From assembly GCA_016617855.1 (NCBI GenBank), contig JAECUM010001128.1, positions 62,001-126,000 of the forward strand: DNA of 64,000 bases, given 5' to 3'. Both the position numbers and the translations under genes were made by a program. The stretch's first letter is position 1, and each line of letters begins with the position of its first letter. The notes under the pieces were generated by a model. It did not search any database and was not told the DNA's origin. It saw only the letters and a program-made list of their open reading frames with translations. This DNA is from Megalonaias nervosa (taxonomy: Eukaryota > Mollusca > Bivalvia > Unionida > Unionidae). This document shows positions 11,301 to 26,300 of this stretch, one piece after another.

Positions 11301-14300
11301 CATGTCCTCAACATGCTCCCTGACTCCTGGTATAACAGTATGCTGTTACGTATATGTAATTTAATTACTTGTGTGTTAGTTTTAAATTCTTTTTTTTTAT
11401 TTTATTTTTGTTTCATTACAATTTATTGTAATGATTATTTTCACAGGATTTGATATTTTTCCCAGTAAATTCAGTTTGTTTAGAATGCACAAGTATGACT
11501 TAAGCACTATTTTTTGCTCACCCTGGTTCATAGATCTTGTAAAGATCAAGATAAAACGATTGGCTATTGCCAAGGTCATTTTTTGCTTGCGTGGTGGCTC
11601 TAATTTGTAAACAACTTTTTTTATTGAATCTTATAGTAACATTTGCTAAGTCTTTTAAGGCATATGTGCAAATTATCATTTTTTTTAATGCGATGTTCAA
11701 ATTAGAGGTCACATAATCCATCACGTGAGCCACCATGTGATCTAAAATCGAGGCTTAAAACAGCCAATTGGTATTAAATTTATTCAGTCATATCTTTACA
11801 CCTTGAGGGTACAGGGTGTTTCTATGGTTGATGTCAGATTGGTTTATGAAGTTCATCTGTTTTTTGGGATTTAATAATTTATTCTCTAGAAAACTAAACA
11901 TGTGTACTTTTTTATAAAAAGTTCTGGGACAAAGAAATTGAGTGGAAATTTATTCTGGAATTCTGAACGGAAACATAAACTGTGATTCAATCGAGGATCT
12001 ATTGCCATCAGTATAACAACCTCATCTGACGTCATCGCCTCCATATTGGAATTTCATCGAGATTCGAACCTGGATTCAATTAGAACTGTTTAGTGACAGG
12101 ACTTATATTTTTCAACTGTAGGATTAATTTTTGGATTATATTCACAAACCATAAGTCCTATTTCATATTTTTATCTTGTTTTCTAGGGAAATAAATAGGA
12201 TCTGTTGCCATAAGTACAATGACCTCATTTGACATCATCGCCTCCGTATTGGAATTTCATTGAGATTCGAACCTGGATTCAATTAGAACTGTTGAGTGAT
12301 AGGACTTATATTTTTCAATCCTAGGATTAAATTTTGGATTATATTCACAAACCATAAGTCCTATTTCCAATTTTTACATTGTTTTCTAGGGAAATAAATT
12401 ATTTTGTTAAAATTTACAAAGCTTGTTGACTTCACTCTTTTCTTTTGTTACATTTGTACGAGCCTACACGTAACAATGTATACAGTGTGTACCAATGGTA
12501 CAATCAGTCCACATAGTCGACCATTTCTGTCAATCACTGCCACAAATTACTACTTTTCAGTGTATGAATAACTCTGTTTGTCTGTGAGAAAGTACAACCC
12601 AAGTGTATTTGGAATGAATGTTTGCATTTTGAGATAAAAAGAGACCGAATTTTAAAAAGTCACAGAAAATAGTAAAAATACAGAATGGGCAGCAAAAGAA
12701 ATTATCCAGATCCTATAATTTTAATGTAAAACTCCTCAATTACCAATTATAGCTGTTTCCGAAAGTAAGAAAGCTAAAGTTACTGTATGATGGGTGCTTT
12801 TCATTTGATTTTTCCCAGTACGCTACTACAAGGCTGTTCTTGAAGTTAGCTGGTATTCTACAGATGGGTGTTACTAAGTGCGATACTTCTTAATCAGGTC
12901 AGAAGCTATCTCTGGCTGTGTGTGTGTGTGTGTGTGTATCTGTTTGTGTGTGTGTGTGTATGAGAGAGAGATATTTTCAAAGGAGAATAACTTACTGAAA
13001 TGATATAGACTGAAAACTGCATATATTTATCATGCCATCCAGTATATTAAGAATGAAAGAAAGCATACAATTACAAAAATATTAAAAGTATGCAACACTC
13101 TGAAAAGTCCAGATTTCATTGAGGTAGAGGGAGAGTAAATATTTTTGAAATCAATTATTTGGGTAAAATGAAATGGTAGACAACCAAAAATGTTTGTATT
13201 TATCATGCCATCCTGTGAACAATGAAAGAAAACTGCAAAAAGACAAAAATGAATTAATGGAATACCCCCTCCCATTTTTAACCACCACTCAAAATTAGTA
13301 ATGTAATCATTGGTATTCAGCATGACATGTATCTACCATTATAAATGTTGCAAAACCAAGTTTAACAATATTTTCCAGAATACAACGTACCAGTAACATG
13401 TAATATTTCTAATTAAATTCAGGTACCGGTTATGTGTAACATTTCTAGGTAAATTCAGGTACCAGTAAAGTGTAATATTTCCAGATAAATTCAGGTAGTG
13501 GTAATGTGTAATATTTCCGGTACAGGTAATGTGCAATTTTTCTAGGTAAAATTCATGTTCAACTGTAAGAAAATGTTGCAATTAAAAGTCAGGTTTATTC
13601 AACAGATGAAATAATAGCAGTTTTCATTCAGAAGTGGAAAATCTGGAAAGCTATCAATAAGCAGCTAAATTTACATGTCAAATTGTACAAATGTCTTTCT
13701 TAGATATGACATGAATATCCATTATTTCCAAACTAATTTTCTGTGACATGTACAGTAACTACAGACACTGTGTTTACTTCCCAGCACTGTTATCAAAATA
13801 TCCAAAACATGTGACATAACAATGAAGACTAGTACTGCTTAAAGAACATCACAGCACTGTCAGATGTACATGTACAAATGACGATGCTGATGAATGCAGA
13901 CAAAACAGCACTGTCCAATGTACATATACAAATGACGATGCTGATGAATGCAGTCAAAACAGCACTGTCCAATGTACATATACAAATGACGATGCTGATG
14001 AATGCAGACAAAACAGCACTGTCCAATGCACATATACAAATGATGATGCTGATGAATGCAGACAAAACAGCACTGTCCAATGTACATATACAAATGATGA
14101 TGCTGATGAATGCAGACAAAACAGCATTGTCCAATGTACATATACAAATGACGATGCTGATGAATGCAGACAAAACAGCACTGTCCAATGCACATATACA
14201 AATGATGATGCTGATGAATGCAGACAAAACAGCACTGTCCAATGTACATATACAAATGACGATGCTGATGAATGCAGACAAAACAGCACTGTCCAATGTA

Positions 14301-17300
14301 CATATACAAATGATGATGCTGATGAATGCATACAAAATAGCACTGTCCAATGTACATATACAAATGATGATGCTGATGAATGCAGACAAAACAGCACTGT
14401 CCAATGTACATATACAAATGATGATGCTGATGAATGCAGACAAAACAGCACTGTCCAATGTACATATACAAATGACGATGCTGATGAATGCAGACAAAAC
14501 AGCACTGTCCAATGTACATATACAAATGCAGACAAAACAGCACTGTCCAATGTACATATACAAATGATGATGCTGATGAATGCATATAAAACAGCACTGT
14601 CATATGTACATATACAAATGATGATGCTGATGAATGCAGACAAAACAGCACTGTCCAATGTACATATACAAATGATGCTGCTGATGAATGCAGACAAAAC
14701 AGCACTGTCCAATGCACATATACAAATGATGATGCTGATGAATGCAGACAAAACAGCACTGTCCAATGTGCATATACAAATGATGATGCTGATGAATGCA
14801 GACAAAACAGCACTGTCCAATGCACATATACAAATGATGATGCTGATGAATGCAGACAAAACAGCACTGTCCAATGTACATATACAAATGACGATGCTGA
14901 TGAATGCAGACAAAACAGCACTGTCCAATGTACATGTACAAATGCAGACAAAACAGTACTGTCCAATGTACAAGTACAAATGATGATGTTTATGAAAGCA
15001 GATAAAACAGCACTGTCATATGTACATGTACAAATGATGATGCTGATGAATGCAGACAAAACAGCACTGTGCGATGTACGTGTACAAATGACGATGCTGA
15101 CTAATGCAGACAAAACAGGAGTATGATCATCTGAATAGTTGAAAATGATTTGATTGCATTCATGTTACTTTTGATAGGTGATGCAGCATAAAAAACTGAA
15201 CCAATGTCTTACAATCAATCAAGAACAAAGTTTCTCATGTGAGACCATGGATATCGTAGTGTTGAGAACTCCAGGGATATTGATGGAGGAAACTCAAAAC
15301 TATCAAATAGTAAAGGAAATAAATATCCATGATCTGCATGCATCCTCCATTTCTGATGGCTCCATTTCTGTTATAAGTAGTGTGGTTTTACTTCTCTCAT
15401 TGGCTATTGGTAGAGACCTAATTATACTAATGTGTGGAGTCTATGATAACAAAAGTTTATGTGACATACCATATTATACTAATGTGTGGTGTCTATGATA
15501 ACAAAAGTTTATGTGGCATAAGACCATGTGAACATAAATTTAAGCATCTAAGACAGGGGTGGGTACAATACAGCCTGCGGATTGGATACGGCCCGTGGCT
15601 TGGTTTTATTCTCTAATTTACATCACAGGGTGTGGCTTTAAAAATCACTTATCTAGCCCGTGCCTTGGAGGAAGCTGACCATGCCTGAACTTTGATTACA
15701 AAGGTTTACATGGCATAAGAACATGTGAAAAGAAACTGAAGTGTCTATGATGAGAAAGGTTGATATGGCATAAACTATGTGAAAAGAAACTGAAGTGTCT
15801 ATGATGAGAAAGGTTGATATGGCATAAACTAAGTGAAAAGAAACTGAAGTGTCTATGATGACAAAGGTTAACTGGCATAAACTATGTGAAAAGAAACTGA
15901 AGTGTCTATGATGAGAAAGGTTAACATGGCATAAACTATGTGAAAAGAAACTGAAGTGTCTATGATGAGAAAGGTTAACTGGCATAAACTATGTGAAAAG
16001 AAACTGAAGTGTCTATGATGAGAAAGGTTAACTGGCATAAACTATGTGAAAAGAAACTGAAGTGTCTATGATGACAAAGGTTAACTGGCATAAACTATGT
16101 GAAAAGAAACTGAAGTGTCTATGATGACAAAGGTTAACTGGCATAAACTATGTGAAAAGAAACTGAAGTGTCTATGATGACAAAGGTTGATATGGCATAC
16201 GAACATATGAAATGGAACTGAAGTGTCTATGATGAGAAAGGTTAACATGGCATAAACTATGTGAAAAGAAACTGAAGTGTCCTTGATGACAAAGGTTTAC
16301 ATGGCTTAAATGATGTGAACTGAAATTTAAACCTACATGCTAATGAACAGTACTCTTTTACTTGATTATGCATACTGTGAGATAAAAACAGAAAACTGTT
16401 TAAACTTACACATTTTAAAGATTATTTTAGAAATTCATCTTTCACAAATACCTTGATCCTGAATTTAAAGGCAGTGCTGCTATCTTCCGCAGCATATTCA
16501 GCTATAATATTTGGTTCAGTTGCTGATACAACCTGGACAGCTGGGAAAGGGAGTGGGGATTCTGCCTTCCTCTTCAGAGGATTTATATCCTCACTTTCAG
16601 AGGGGTGCCCCACCACATCCACCATCTCCTGATCCTCGGGCTCAGATTTGGGAATAATGACTTCCACTGGCTCTTCCTCGAACATGTCCTGTAAAAGATC
16701 ACCATGGGTTCAAATTTTTTAATACAAAACTTAAATTAGGCTTAAAAGTCTCCCAAACAAAGTTAGAATCATTCAACTTTTAGGAGTTTAGCAAATTTTG
16801 CTTATTTACTGTGATTCTAAATTGAAATGACAAAGATGAGCTCCAAATGAAATATCCCCTTACAATGCATCAGTTTAGAGTCTGCACTGCCTAATTTGCA
16901 CAGAATTTATCTATCAAGTCACTAATTGGCAATCCTTATGTGGTTACTTCTTGTGCAATAATAATTATCTTTATATTGGACGATTTGGTGTGAACACTGG
17001 ATGATTAAGAATGTTTTGTTTCAGCATGCAAGGATGATCTAGACAGTTGCCATGGCAACCAAATCCTGCGAATAATTTGTAAAAGCATGACAAAGTGACA
17101 TATTTTTAAATACAATTTTTATAGAGAGCTACCTTCTTTCTTGCCAAATCAGTCAAGCTTTGAATTTTTTCAATTTTGGACTGAGAACTACATTTTCTAA
17201 TTATTTGTCTTATACAAGTTCCACCTAATATAGACTTAGCAGGTGTTTTGTTTTCAGAAAAATGTCAAGATTTAACACATAAAGTCAAGAAATTTTTAGC

Positions 17301-20300
17301 TGTATATTCTGTGTTTACATTTTTCTTTAATATACTCAGATGGTCTTAAACATTTACAATACATGAAGTATTTTGGTATAACATTAAATTTGTTGAATTT
17401 TATGGCCAATAGCTCTGTTACTATGTTATGGTTTTTAAAATGTGGTGATAATATTAACGTATTAAAACTTATTTTATGATGTATCTACAAAATACAAACT
17501 CTGTTGTGTTTCTATTAATGCTTATATTCAAGTTCAAAAGATGCTAAGAATGAAAGGAAAGGTACCACATTATTTTGATCCAGACAAGCGAAATACACTG
17601 ATGACCACTGATGGACTTGTATACCATAAGATCAGAATTAAACATACATTGGGATCCGCTTTAAAATGTATTGTAAGATATTTTGCTGTTGATACAAACA
17701 TCAAATAAGTGGGAATTAGTACTCATGTAATCATGGATTTTTTTGTCTCAAGCCACACAAACAAACATATTTTATGTTGGATGCCTTTAGTTTACCAACA
17801 ACAACAAATTCAACAATTATCAAAAATCTAAGTGTGCTCATCTTTCAAAACCATTCTCTATTCTTAACAAATGATGACATGATGTATTGCTAGTCATCGA
17901 ATCTATGAAAGGGATGTGATTACTAAACACAGCAGTTTAAGTATGCCATTCCATCTTTCTGCATGCGGTTTTTTATGAGGTTGCACTATTTTAACTAAAT
18001 ATGTTATGAACTGACCACCTAAATGCATTTGAACAAAATATTTCAGAAAGCAGTATAGCAACATGTATCAAAATTGGTTATAAATACTAGTAACTAACAG
18101 AGCATATAGATGTATAAATTGACAAATATCAGGTTATGTGTATATAACAGTCAAAATAAACAAAAATATATCTGACATGAGCAAAAAATGAACTACTTAT
18201 TGGCAACAAGCCCGAAATGTTGATTAGTATTAATATTGCTATAGCAGATATAAAGAATATCTTAGGAAATGTGTTTCTGTAGTTTGTTCAGTAAAACATG
18301 ATTTTCAAGTGTCATAATATAATCAGCAAATAACTAAACATTTATTCTTTAGACTAATGAATTTTAAAGAAAAAAATAGTTATAAAAAAAACAATTTAAC
18401 TTGCATCAGTTTTTTAAAGTGAATTAATGCTTTTCAAGATCTGCAAGAAGTTTGATTAGGTTTTAATATCATGACATGGGCAATGAAAAACATCTCCATT
18501 CAGGTTTGATTGACAAAACGAGCTAATTTAAAACTGAATGCTTAAGTTATACAGAAATGAAGTATCTTAAGTGTGCAATAGGGGCAAACAGAAACTTTCT
18601 GAATGAAAAGGGCACATTGGTACAAGCATTTTGCAACCTAAAATGCCATCCTTTTTTGCTAATTTATTTCATCACTTAAAAGAATGACAAGAAAATACAA
18701 AATTGGAACTGTCTTTAAAAAACTACTTGAATTATGTCCCCTTTCCTAAATGCTGCGATTCACTGACCCAATTGTTTGATTGACTGCACAGAAATGATGT
18801 CTCTTTATTGCAGAGAAATGATGTCTCTTGACTGTACAGACAAGACTAACATCTTTCTTTTTCCCAAGCTTTCCAAATTTAATTGCTTGAAATTACTTGT
18901 ATGTATTATATTTTTAATCTAAAGCCCCAAAAGTTTTAAAAAGCAAAATCATGAAACTAAAACCTAAATGATAAAGTGTCATACACCTCATTAATCTTTT
19001 TTTTTCATGTAGTGGGATAACGTTTTATACGCTATTCAAGAATCAATATCAAGCTAATTTATCTCTTCTCTATATCCCTTAATGATGAAAAAAATGACAG
19101 TTTAGCTTAATATTATCCTTTCTGATTGTTCTATACCGCAAAACATATTTTTTAAATCTGATAATCTGTCAACCCTCCTATCCCACTCATTATCAAAGCA
19201 AAATCTAAACTGAAATGTGTTATTGGCAATTTAAAAAATGTTATTAAGAAATAAAATTAAGCAGATCTTAGGAAAGCTGTACCAGCCGGGTGAGATTTCG
19301 AATCATGCTGAGCATCAAGCTGTACCTGGCCACGGGAAAGGGTGAATAGTTTGCAAATATTTTAAATAGCTGTATATTTAAACAAGGATAAGAAAGAAGT
19401 AACTCAAGTGCACTTCCTAAATATTACTTGTTATTTCATGCACATAACTTGGTCCAAATGCAAGAGTCCATTTTCTATGATATTCACCTTTGGTAGTTAC
19501 TTACCCCTAATACTTCTGGGACAACAGTTGGATTCAAAAGGGTCTTTTTCTCTTTGAGATTCAAAACCATCACATTCTGAAATTTAGACAAAGGATGATC
19601 ATTAAAAGGTTAGATGCAAGCCTTCAGCCTATGTCAGAAATAAGTTAACACATGAACAATTTCTGATTCAGTTTTTTTTTCACTACTGGGCCTGGATAGT
19701 GTATCAGTAGTGTTTTATTTGCAACTCTGTAGTTCTAGCTTTGATCCACAGTTCTAGAAGATGCTGGCGGGGAATGGGTGCCCATTTGAGATCAGTGCTT
19801 TCCTAAAGATTTTCAGATTATTTCAACTCGAAGACCTCGTCATACCACAAAACTGTCAAGAGCATACTCTGAGGTCAGACTCTGTTATATATATGTAACA
19901 AGCAAAACTACCATATATACTCGTGTATAAGCCAAATAATTTAGAAAAAAATAAAAGCCTGGAAGGTCAACTTATCCACAGGACAAGGTCTAAACTTGAA
20001 AATCGTTTAGTTTTGTTGTTGACTACCTGTATATACTGTTATTGTAGATTGCCATGGACAAGATCATATGCCTAACCTGAACCCCCAGGATCTTGTCTAC
20101 TGAAACCCCATGTGAATATGACTATATCCATTCAGATGGAGTAGCAATAACAAGATTTTCAATGTGGCCAGACTAATCGGTTGGCTTATGCATGGGTCAT
20201 GCACCTTTTTAATGCTTTACGTAGTCAGTTTGGGGGTGCTGCTTTATACATGAATGGGATTATATGCGAGTATATACAGTAATTTACAAGTGAAACAAAT

Positions 20301-23300
20301 ATGTCACTTTTATATCAGCTATTGGCATAAGAGATTGTAAAAACTCTTGAGTTTGATAAACACACAAGGACTGATCCATATATTTGCGGACCCTAAATAA
20401 ATTAAACTAAAACAGATTTATTAACGATCTAGCAAACAGGCTTGTGGTAGCTGTGAATGATACAATTTGCACAAAATAATTTCCTTAACTCATCAAGACT
20501 AACTTGACTCTTTTCTTTCCTCTTTCAAGATTATCTGGACCGCCCCATATCTGAGGTCTAAATTTTGAAAGTTACACACTTACTTATACAAGGGTCTTCA
20601 TCTGACGTCAACAAACACAATGCTATTCTTGTCAGTGACTTCTCCTAATCTTCCTCTCAATTATTATCATCATCTTTCTTGCACGCTTTTGTCACTTGTA
20701 TTATGAGCGTAACAAGACAAGTAGAAACTATTCAAAGCATCTAATTCAATCTCATTGATAATTTTACTGGCTATATACAATACTGAACAATGTTCAGTTG
20801 TGACATGTTGAGTTTCAAATGCCCATCTTAAATCATTGAAAAATGGTATACATCAGACCATGAACCATTTTTCTTTATTAGAATGAAGTAAAAATAAAAG
20901 CGCATCACCTTCTAATGTAAGACTTTAATTTTGCATTGAAATTCACATTGAAATCATATTTACAAATTTAACTATACAAAATGAAACATTTATTTTAAAG
21001 TGCACTGGGTCATAATAGGTAACTTTTAAGAAAGGAAATAATTTAGTAAAATGTTTCTCTGAAAATACCTACCGGCTTGCATTAACATTATAAATTACTT
21101 TCTGCTGCCTCTTGAATCCAGCCATCCCATAAAGATGAAAAATATATTTATGTCTTCACCCCATATAGACCAACTCTCTTGATTCCCACTAGGTGGACAC
21201 CTGTAGGCCCAGATGATGTCAGTTTAAAGATAAGCGATACCTGTGACAGGATGCTTGCATTTGCAGAAAAGGGTGGGAAGGTATGATCAGATAAGTATTT
21301 TTGGAAGAAATTTCCATTCTCTATTAAAAACATTACCTGACCACATTAACATTAGGATAATAGGTAAGAGGTGGAAATGTGTGAGCACCCAATCCCTAAC
21401 TAAATCACCCTGTAGGCAAGATTGCTGCTATACTGAAGAGTGGAACTCTTCTAATGTTATCATAAACTGAAGACAATACTTTCATTAAAGATAATCTCAC
21501 TGAGATCCAACACCTGGTTATTGATTTATCTTTGAAGTTTTTTTTCACCCAGGTGAACCCAATGAAAGTTGTACATCATACCTGGGACTAAGGTGGTGCT
21601 ATGCTGATTCAAGCATGGAAGCTTATCTAGGCAACTACCTTCTCTTTCTGCTGCAGCTGTATTGCATAAGTAGAACCTGGAGCAAAGTAGACTCAGAATG
21701 CCTGCCAACTGACTACACTACATCTAGAATTGAGATATTACATTTGCAGGTCAGGCTTGTGAAGATCACATTTGGTGAGTTGAAATCTTCAAAAGTTGTA
21801 CCTACCACTTTGAAAGATCAGAGTATGCCAATCTAATGACCCTCTTTCACCAAGAGGTCTGAGCCTGCGGGGATGTTTTGTTTTCTGGTCTTAACTGGTA
21901 GGAAAACCCTTTTACAACCTCCATGGAATTCTCCATACACCTCAAATAGCATTTACGTGCACAAACAGCTTTATATCTATGAAAGTGAGAGAACAGACAG
22001 TTAATTTTTGGTTGCCAATTGATGGCTTTTTTGAGAAAAAACCAGGTAGCATCATTAGAATAACTGAGCCATCTGAATGGAACTACATTTATTTTGGGCC
22101 CATGGAGAGTGTATGCAGCTCACTCACTCTACAAGCTGAAGTTAGTGCTATGTGCAGGCAGTCTGATATAATAACTGCTTCAGTGCAATTGGTAGCAGTG
22201 GATGGAACTTGGATGAGTTGAATTGAGTTGATTTCAAGGAGAGATTCCATTTTGGAAGGTAAGTGAGTGCAGTCAAAATATGTAAAAAAAGGCAAACAAA
22301 TCAGCAAGGACCTGCGACCTTGTTGTGACCTATATTGTCTCTACCACGATGTATGAATGTGTCTGAGAATGTGGAACAGAATTCTTTAGCTATGATAAGG
22401 GATAACATCTTGTCTTCAAATAAGAAAAGAAATTAATTAATTAGTTACTTGTGGAATGGATGCTAAGAGCAGTGTGATGTCAGTCCGTAAACAATGAAAA
22501 TGCACCACTTCCCCACATATACCTTCGATGTCGAGGACAGTCTAAGTGTCGCAATCCCCTCCACAATCAAAGTGCCAAGCTCCTTTCTGCACAGGAAAAG
22601 CATGACAAAAACCAAGAATGTAGGAGTCATTTCTCTGGACAAAGATGGAGGACTGGTGACTCACTTGCTAAAAGCAGAGTGGAGATCACCATAATTAACC
22701 AGGGAATGTCTGTTGCCAAGTCAAGCAGATCACTGATACATGATCTGTCCCATATGAGAGGGTTAATCAGAACTATTTTGCCGGTCTTGTCCTCATTTTC
22801 TGAATTATCCTCAGTATTAGAACTGTTGGAGGGAAGGCATATGCCCAAATTCCCTCCAGCTGATTTAAGGGTGTCAATGGCCCATGCCTGTGGGTCCAGG
22901 AAAGCCAAGACAAATGTGGGCATTTTGTTGTTCCACCTGGTCACTAATAGGTCTATCATGAGTCAGTCTTAAGGAGGACAACTCAGTAGAAAATGGATGT
23001 ATGGAGACTACTCTGTATAAAATGATGCAACTCCTCAATAAAGAGTTGTTCAGGACAAGGAGCCTGCACGGGTTGGATTCGCGAGATAGCAGAAAGTTAT
23101 TCCTAACGTTAATGTGATTGTGTAATGTATTGGATGGAGACATATCTTTGGAATAAGTCATATAATTTTCATACAATTTCATACATTTGTTTAGAAATGG
23201 TTGATATTATATATGGCGAAGTGTGATTTACATAACTTGTTGAGTGTTTATATATACAAGAAATCTGAGTTTGTTTACTGGCTACCATGCAAATAATTGT

Positions 23301-26300
23301 AAGACTGGAAACCATCAATGATTTTCAATATAAATGCTTGACACACTTCCTTTCATTACTGTGAGTAGACGAATGTACTAGATTAGATTGTTATTTGTGC
23401 CTTAAGGATACTATGTAATGCAATTGTGCTTTGTGAATTTTATGTAATGCAATTGTCATGACCCATTGGAGTCGAGGTTTTATCTGTGTTATAAGAATTG
23501 TAATGTAATGCATTTGTCATTACTAGATTGCAGGTGAGGTTTTTATCTGTAGTATAAGAATGTTATGTAATGCATTTGTTCTTACCAGATGGCAGGTGAG
23601 ATTGTTATTTGCACTTTAAAATGTTATGTAATGCAACTATGATGACAAAATGGGAGGTGAGGGTGTTATTTGTGCTTTAAGAATGTTATGTAATGCAATT
23701 GTGATGACAAAATGGGAGGTGAGGTTGTTATTTGTGCTTTAAGAATGTTATGTAATGCATCTGTCATGACAAAGTGGGAGGTGAGGCCCTTATTTGTGTT
23801 ATAAAATGTTACGTAATTTGCATTTGTCTTGACTGGATGGCAGGTGAGGTTGTTATTTGTAGTATAAGAATGTTATATAATGCATTTGTAATGATTTGAT
23901 GGGAGGTGAGGTTGTTCTTGTGTACCATAAAAATTTTATGTAATGCATTGTCATCACCAGATGGCAGGTGAGGTTGTTTTTTGTAATGCAAAAATGTGAT
24001 GTAATGCATTTGCCATGATTTGATGGGAGGTGAGATTGTTATTTGTGCAATAATAATGTTAACTAATGCATTTGTCGTGACTAGATGGAAAGTGACATTA
24101 TTATTTGTGCTATAAGAATGTTTAGTAATGCATACATCAGTGTATCATGACCACATAACTACAAACAGCACAGACTCAGATGTGAAGTCACAATATAATA
24201 TGAGCTGGCAGATTAGGTTTCATTTATCTTCACTAGGCATTCTCCATCAATCCTTCTCAAATGTAGTTAGCTGAAACAGTATTTTAATAAAATGTCATCT
24301 TGCAGGTGAGAGAGTTACCACCATTAGCAAAATCAACTGGCCAATGACAGCTTGTTACACTTGTTAGGTGTTCAATATAGTGTCTTCCATGATGTCCAAA
24401 TGTCATGACTTGAAAAAAAAAACTTGCCTCTCAATGATTTAAAACTGACCTGCAACATATGATGTTGTGTACTAAGACAACAGTGATTATTTTCAGCTGC
24501 CTTTCTACACACCATATATAAGGAGCAATTTGGTTGAATCAGTTTCTTTCAGTTGCTCCCAATCTGACAGCAGAACAGAAGATACAGTTGTGGCTAACAT
24601 ATGCTATGGGTCAATGTGGAATGAAAATGTGGAATGAAAAAACTTTTGGCTCATAAAGATGAGTTTTACACTGTTGCTCAAGCTCCTAAGCACAATGAAG
24701 ATTATCTGCCAATGCATTATGCAAGAGCAGATCTGGGCCTAAACTGACTGTAGTATGGGGCATTTAATTTACATGCAGTACTGACTTGTCCAGTTAGACA
24801 GATCAGCAAGTAAGTACTTATGGTATAAACCCCACAAGATACGAAGTACAACTACATCTGCCAATATGGAGAGACAACTCCAGATGTTGTAATCTGACAA
24901 GGCTAAAAATCATATTACATGTGACACAAACTCTTGTCATGATACAGATGTATACTCTGAGTTTCATGAAACATCTCAACTGGACAAGAGTAAGATTGTC
25001 ATACAAATGAATGGACACAATCTGCAATGAATACGGAAATGACTCTTAACATCTCAACTGGACAAGAGTAAGATTGTCATACAAATGAATGGACACAATC
25101 TGCAATGAATACGGAAATGACTCTTAACATCTCAGCGGTCTAAAGATATTAACCCTATAAGAGTGCAATGGTCAAACAGATGAAATCAGCAATGAATATG
25201 CGAGTAAGTAAAATGTCGGTCGGACATACTTTTTACAGGTCACAATGTCTAGTCATGATACAAAGTGCAACAACTTTTACGGAAATATTCTAAATGGTTC
25301 TGGGAATATTAAGTAAACAAAAGTGTAGCGGATGGGCAGATAGACGACTCCAGTACACCCCACCCCACAAACTTAAGTTTGTTTTTGGGGGTATATTTAC
25401 TGTACCAAAATACAAAATTCTGTCTTACACAATACACTACCATTACTTGAAAATTAGAAAATTTTTCAATATCATACTCTGCACAAATTTCATTCTAACA
25501 TTTGGATAATTCTGAAGTCAATTTGCTGAACATAATGAACAATATCAATTGTTTGCTTACCTCACTTGAAAACTCATAAAGTATAATTTAATTTGTTTTA
25601 TATGTTTACTATGAAGAAATCATGACTGCTTAGTGGTTAGTATGCTGGAATTGTGACCAATAGGGTGCAGGTTCAAGTTCTGCCATCACATTAGTCTGAA
25701 TTGGCTATTGTAATAAGTCCTGGGGCAAGGTACTTAACTCCAATTGCCATGGTACTAATCAACCTGTTTGTATTGCTGTGTCATAAAACACCAAACCAAT
25801 CCAAACATTTTCTATGAAAGAAAATATAACGCAAAAGCCTGTGTTACACATACACCACAAAGAATATGTAACATTTAACATTTAATGCATGAAAATCTGT
25901 CAACACTCAGGCTATAAAGTTTATACAAATTCTTACCTGAGGAATGGTCAGAGCTGAGGGTCTCACTCTTCCATACAGAATGAAATACAGATCTGCTATG
26001 GCACATCGTAAACGGCTGTCATTGGAAAATCCAGTGCTGAAAAAGCAGACAGAGACTGAATCTCACTTATGATTTACCAAGAAGTGCTTGAAAACTGACA
26101 TGGAAAATGATATTAAAGATAACAAATAATTCTCATACAAATTTTTTTTTAAAATTCATAACTGAATCAGAGCAACACTATCAAGTTTTGTGTATTTTCT
26201 TCAAATCTTTATTAACAAAAATGTCACAACCTTTCTCAGACACAATTTGATGAAATTGTGATTACCAATAAAAAGATGATTAAGAGGTTAGTGTTAGAAC

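Noticed and set aside
13829..15113. Long open frames (up to 417 codons on the minus strand, 229 on the plus) as protein-coding genes
   Set aside because: They are read through the 54-bp minisatellite in three frames on both strands. The predicted peptides are simple 18-residue repeats without domain, signal or splice context, inside a TAF2 intron.
15688..16315. CRISPR-like regular array
   Set aside because: Units are directly adjacent with no unique spacers, and the context is an animal intron. The same applies to the other regular arrays.
21243..22972. Plus-strand open frames of 60-100 codons in this interval
   Set aside because: They are antisense shadows of the DIRS-type element, whose RNase H and recombinase motifs lie on the minus strand.
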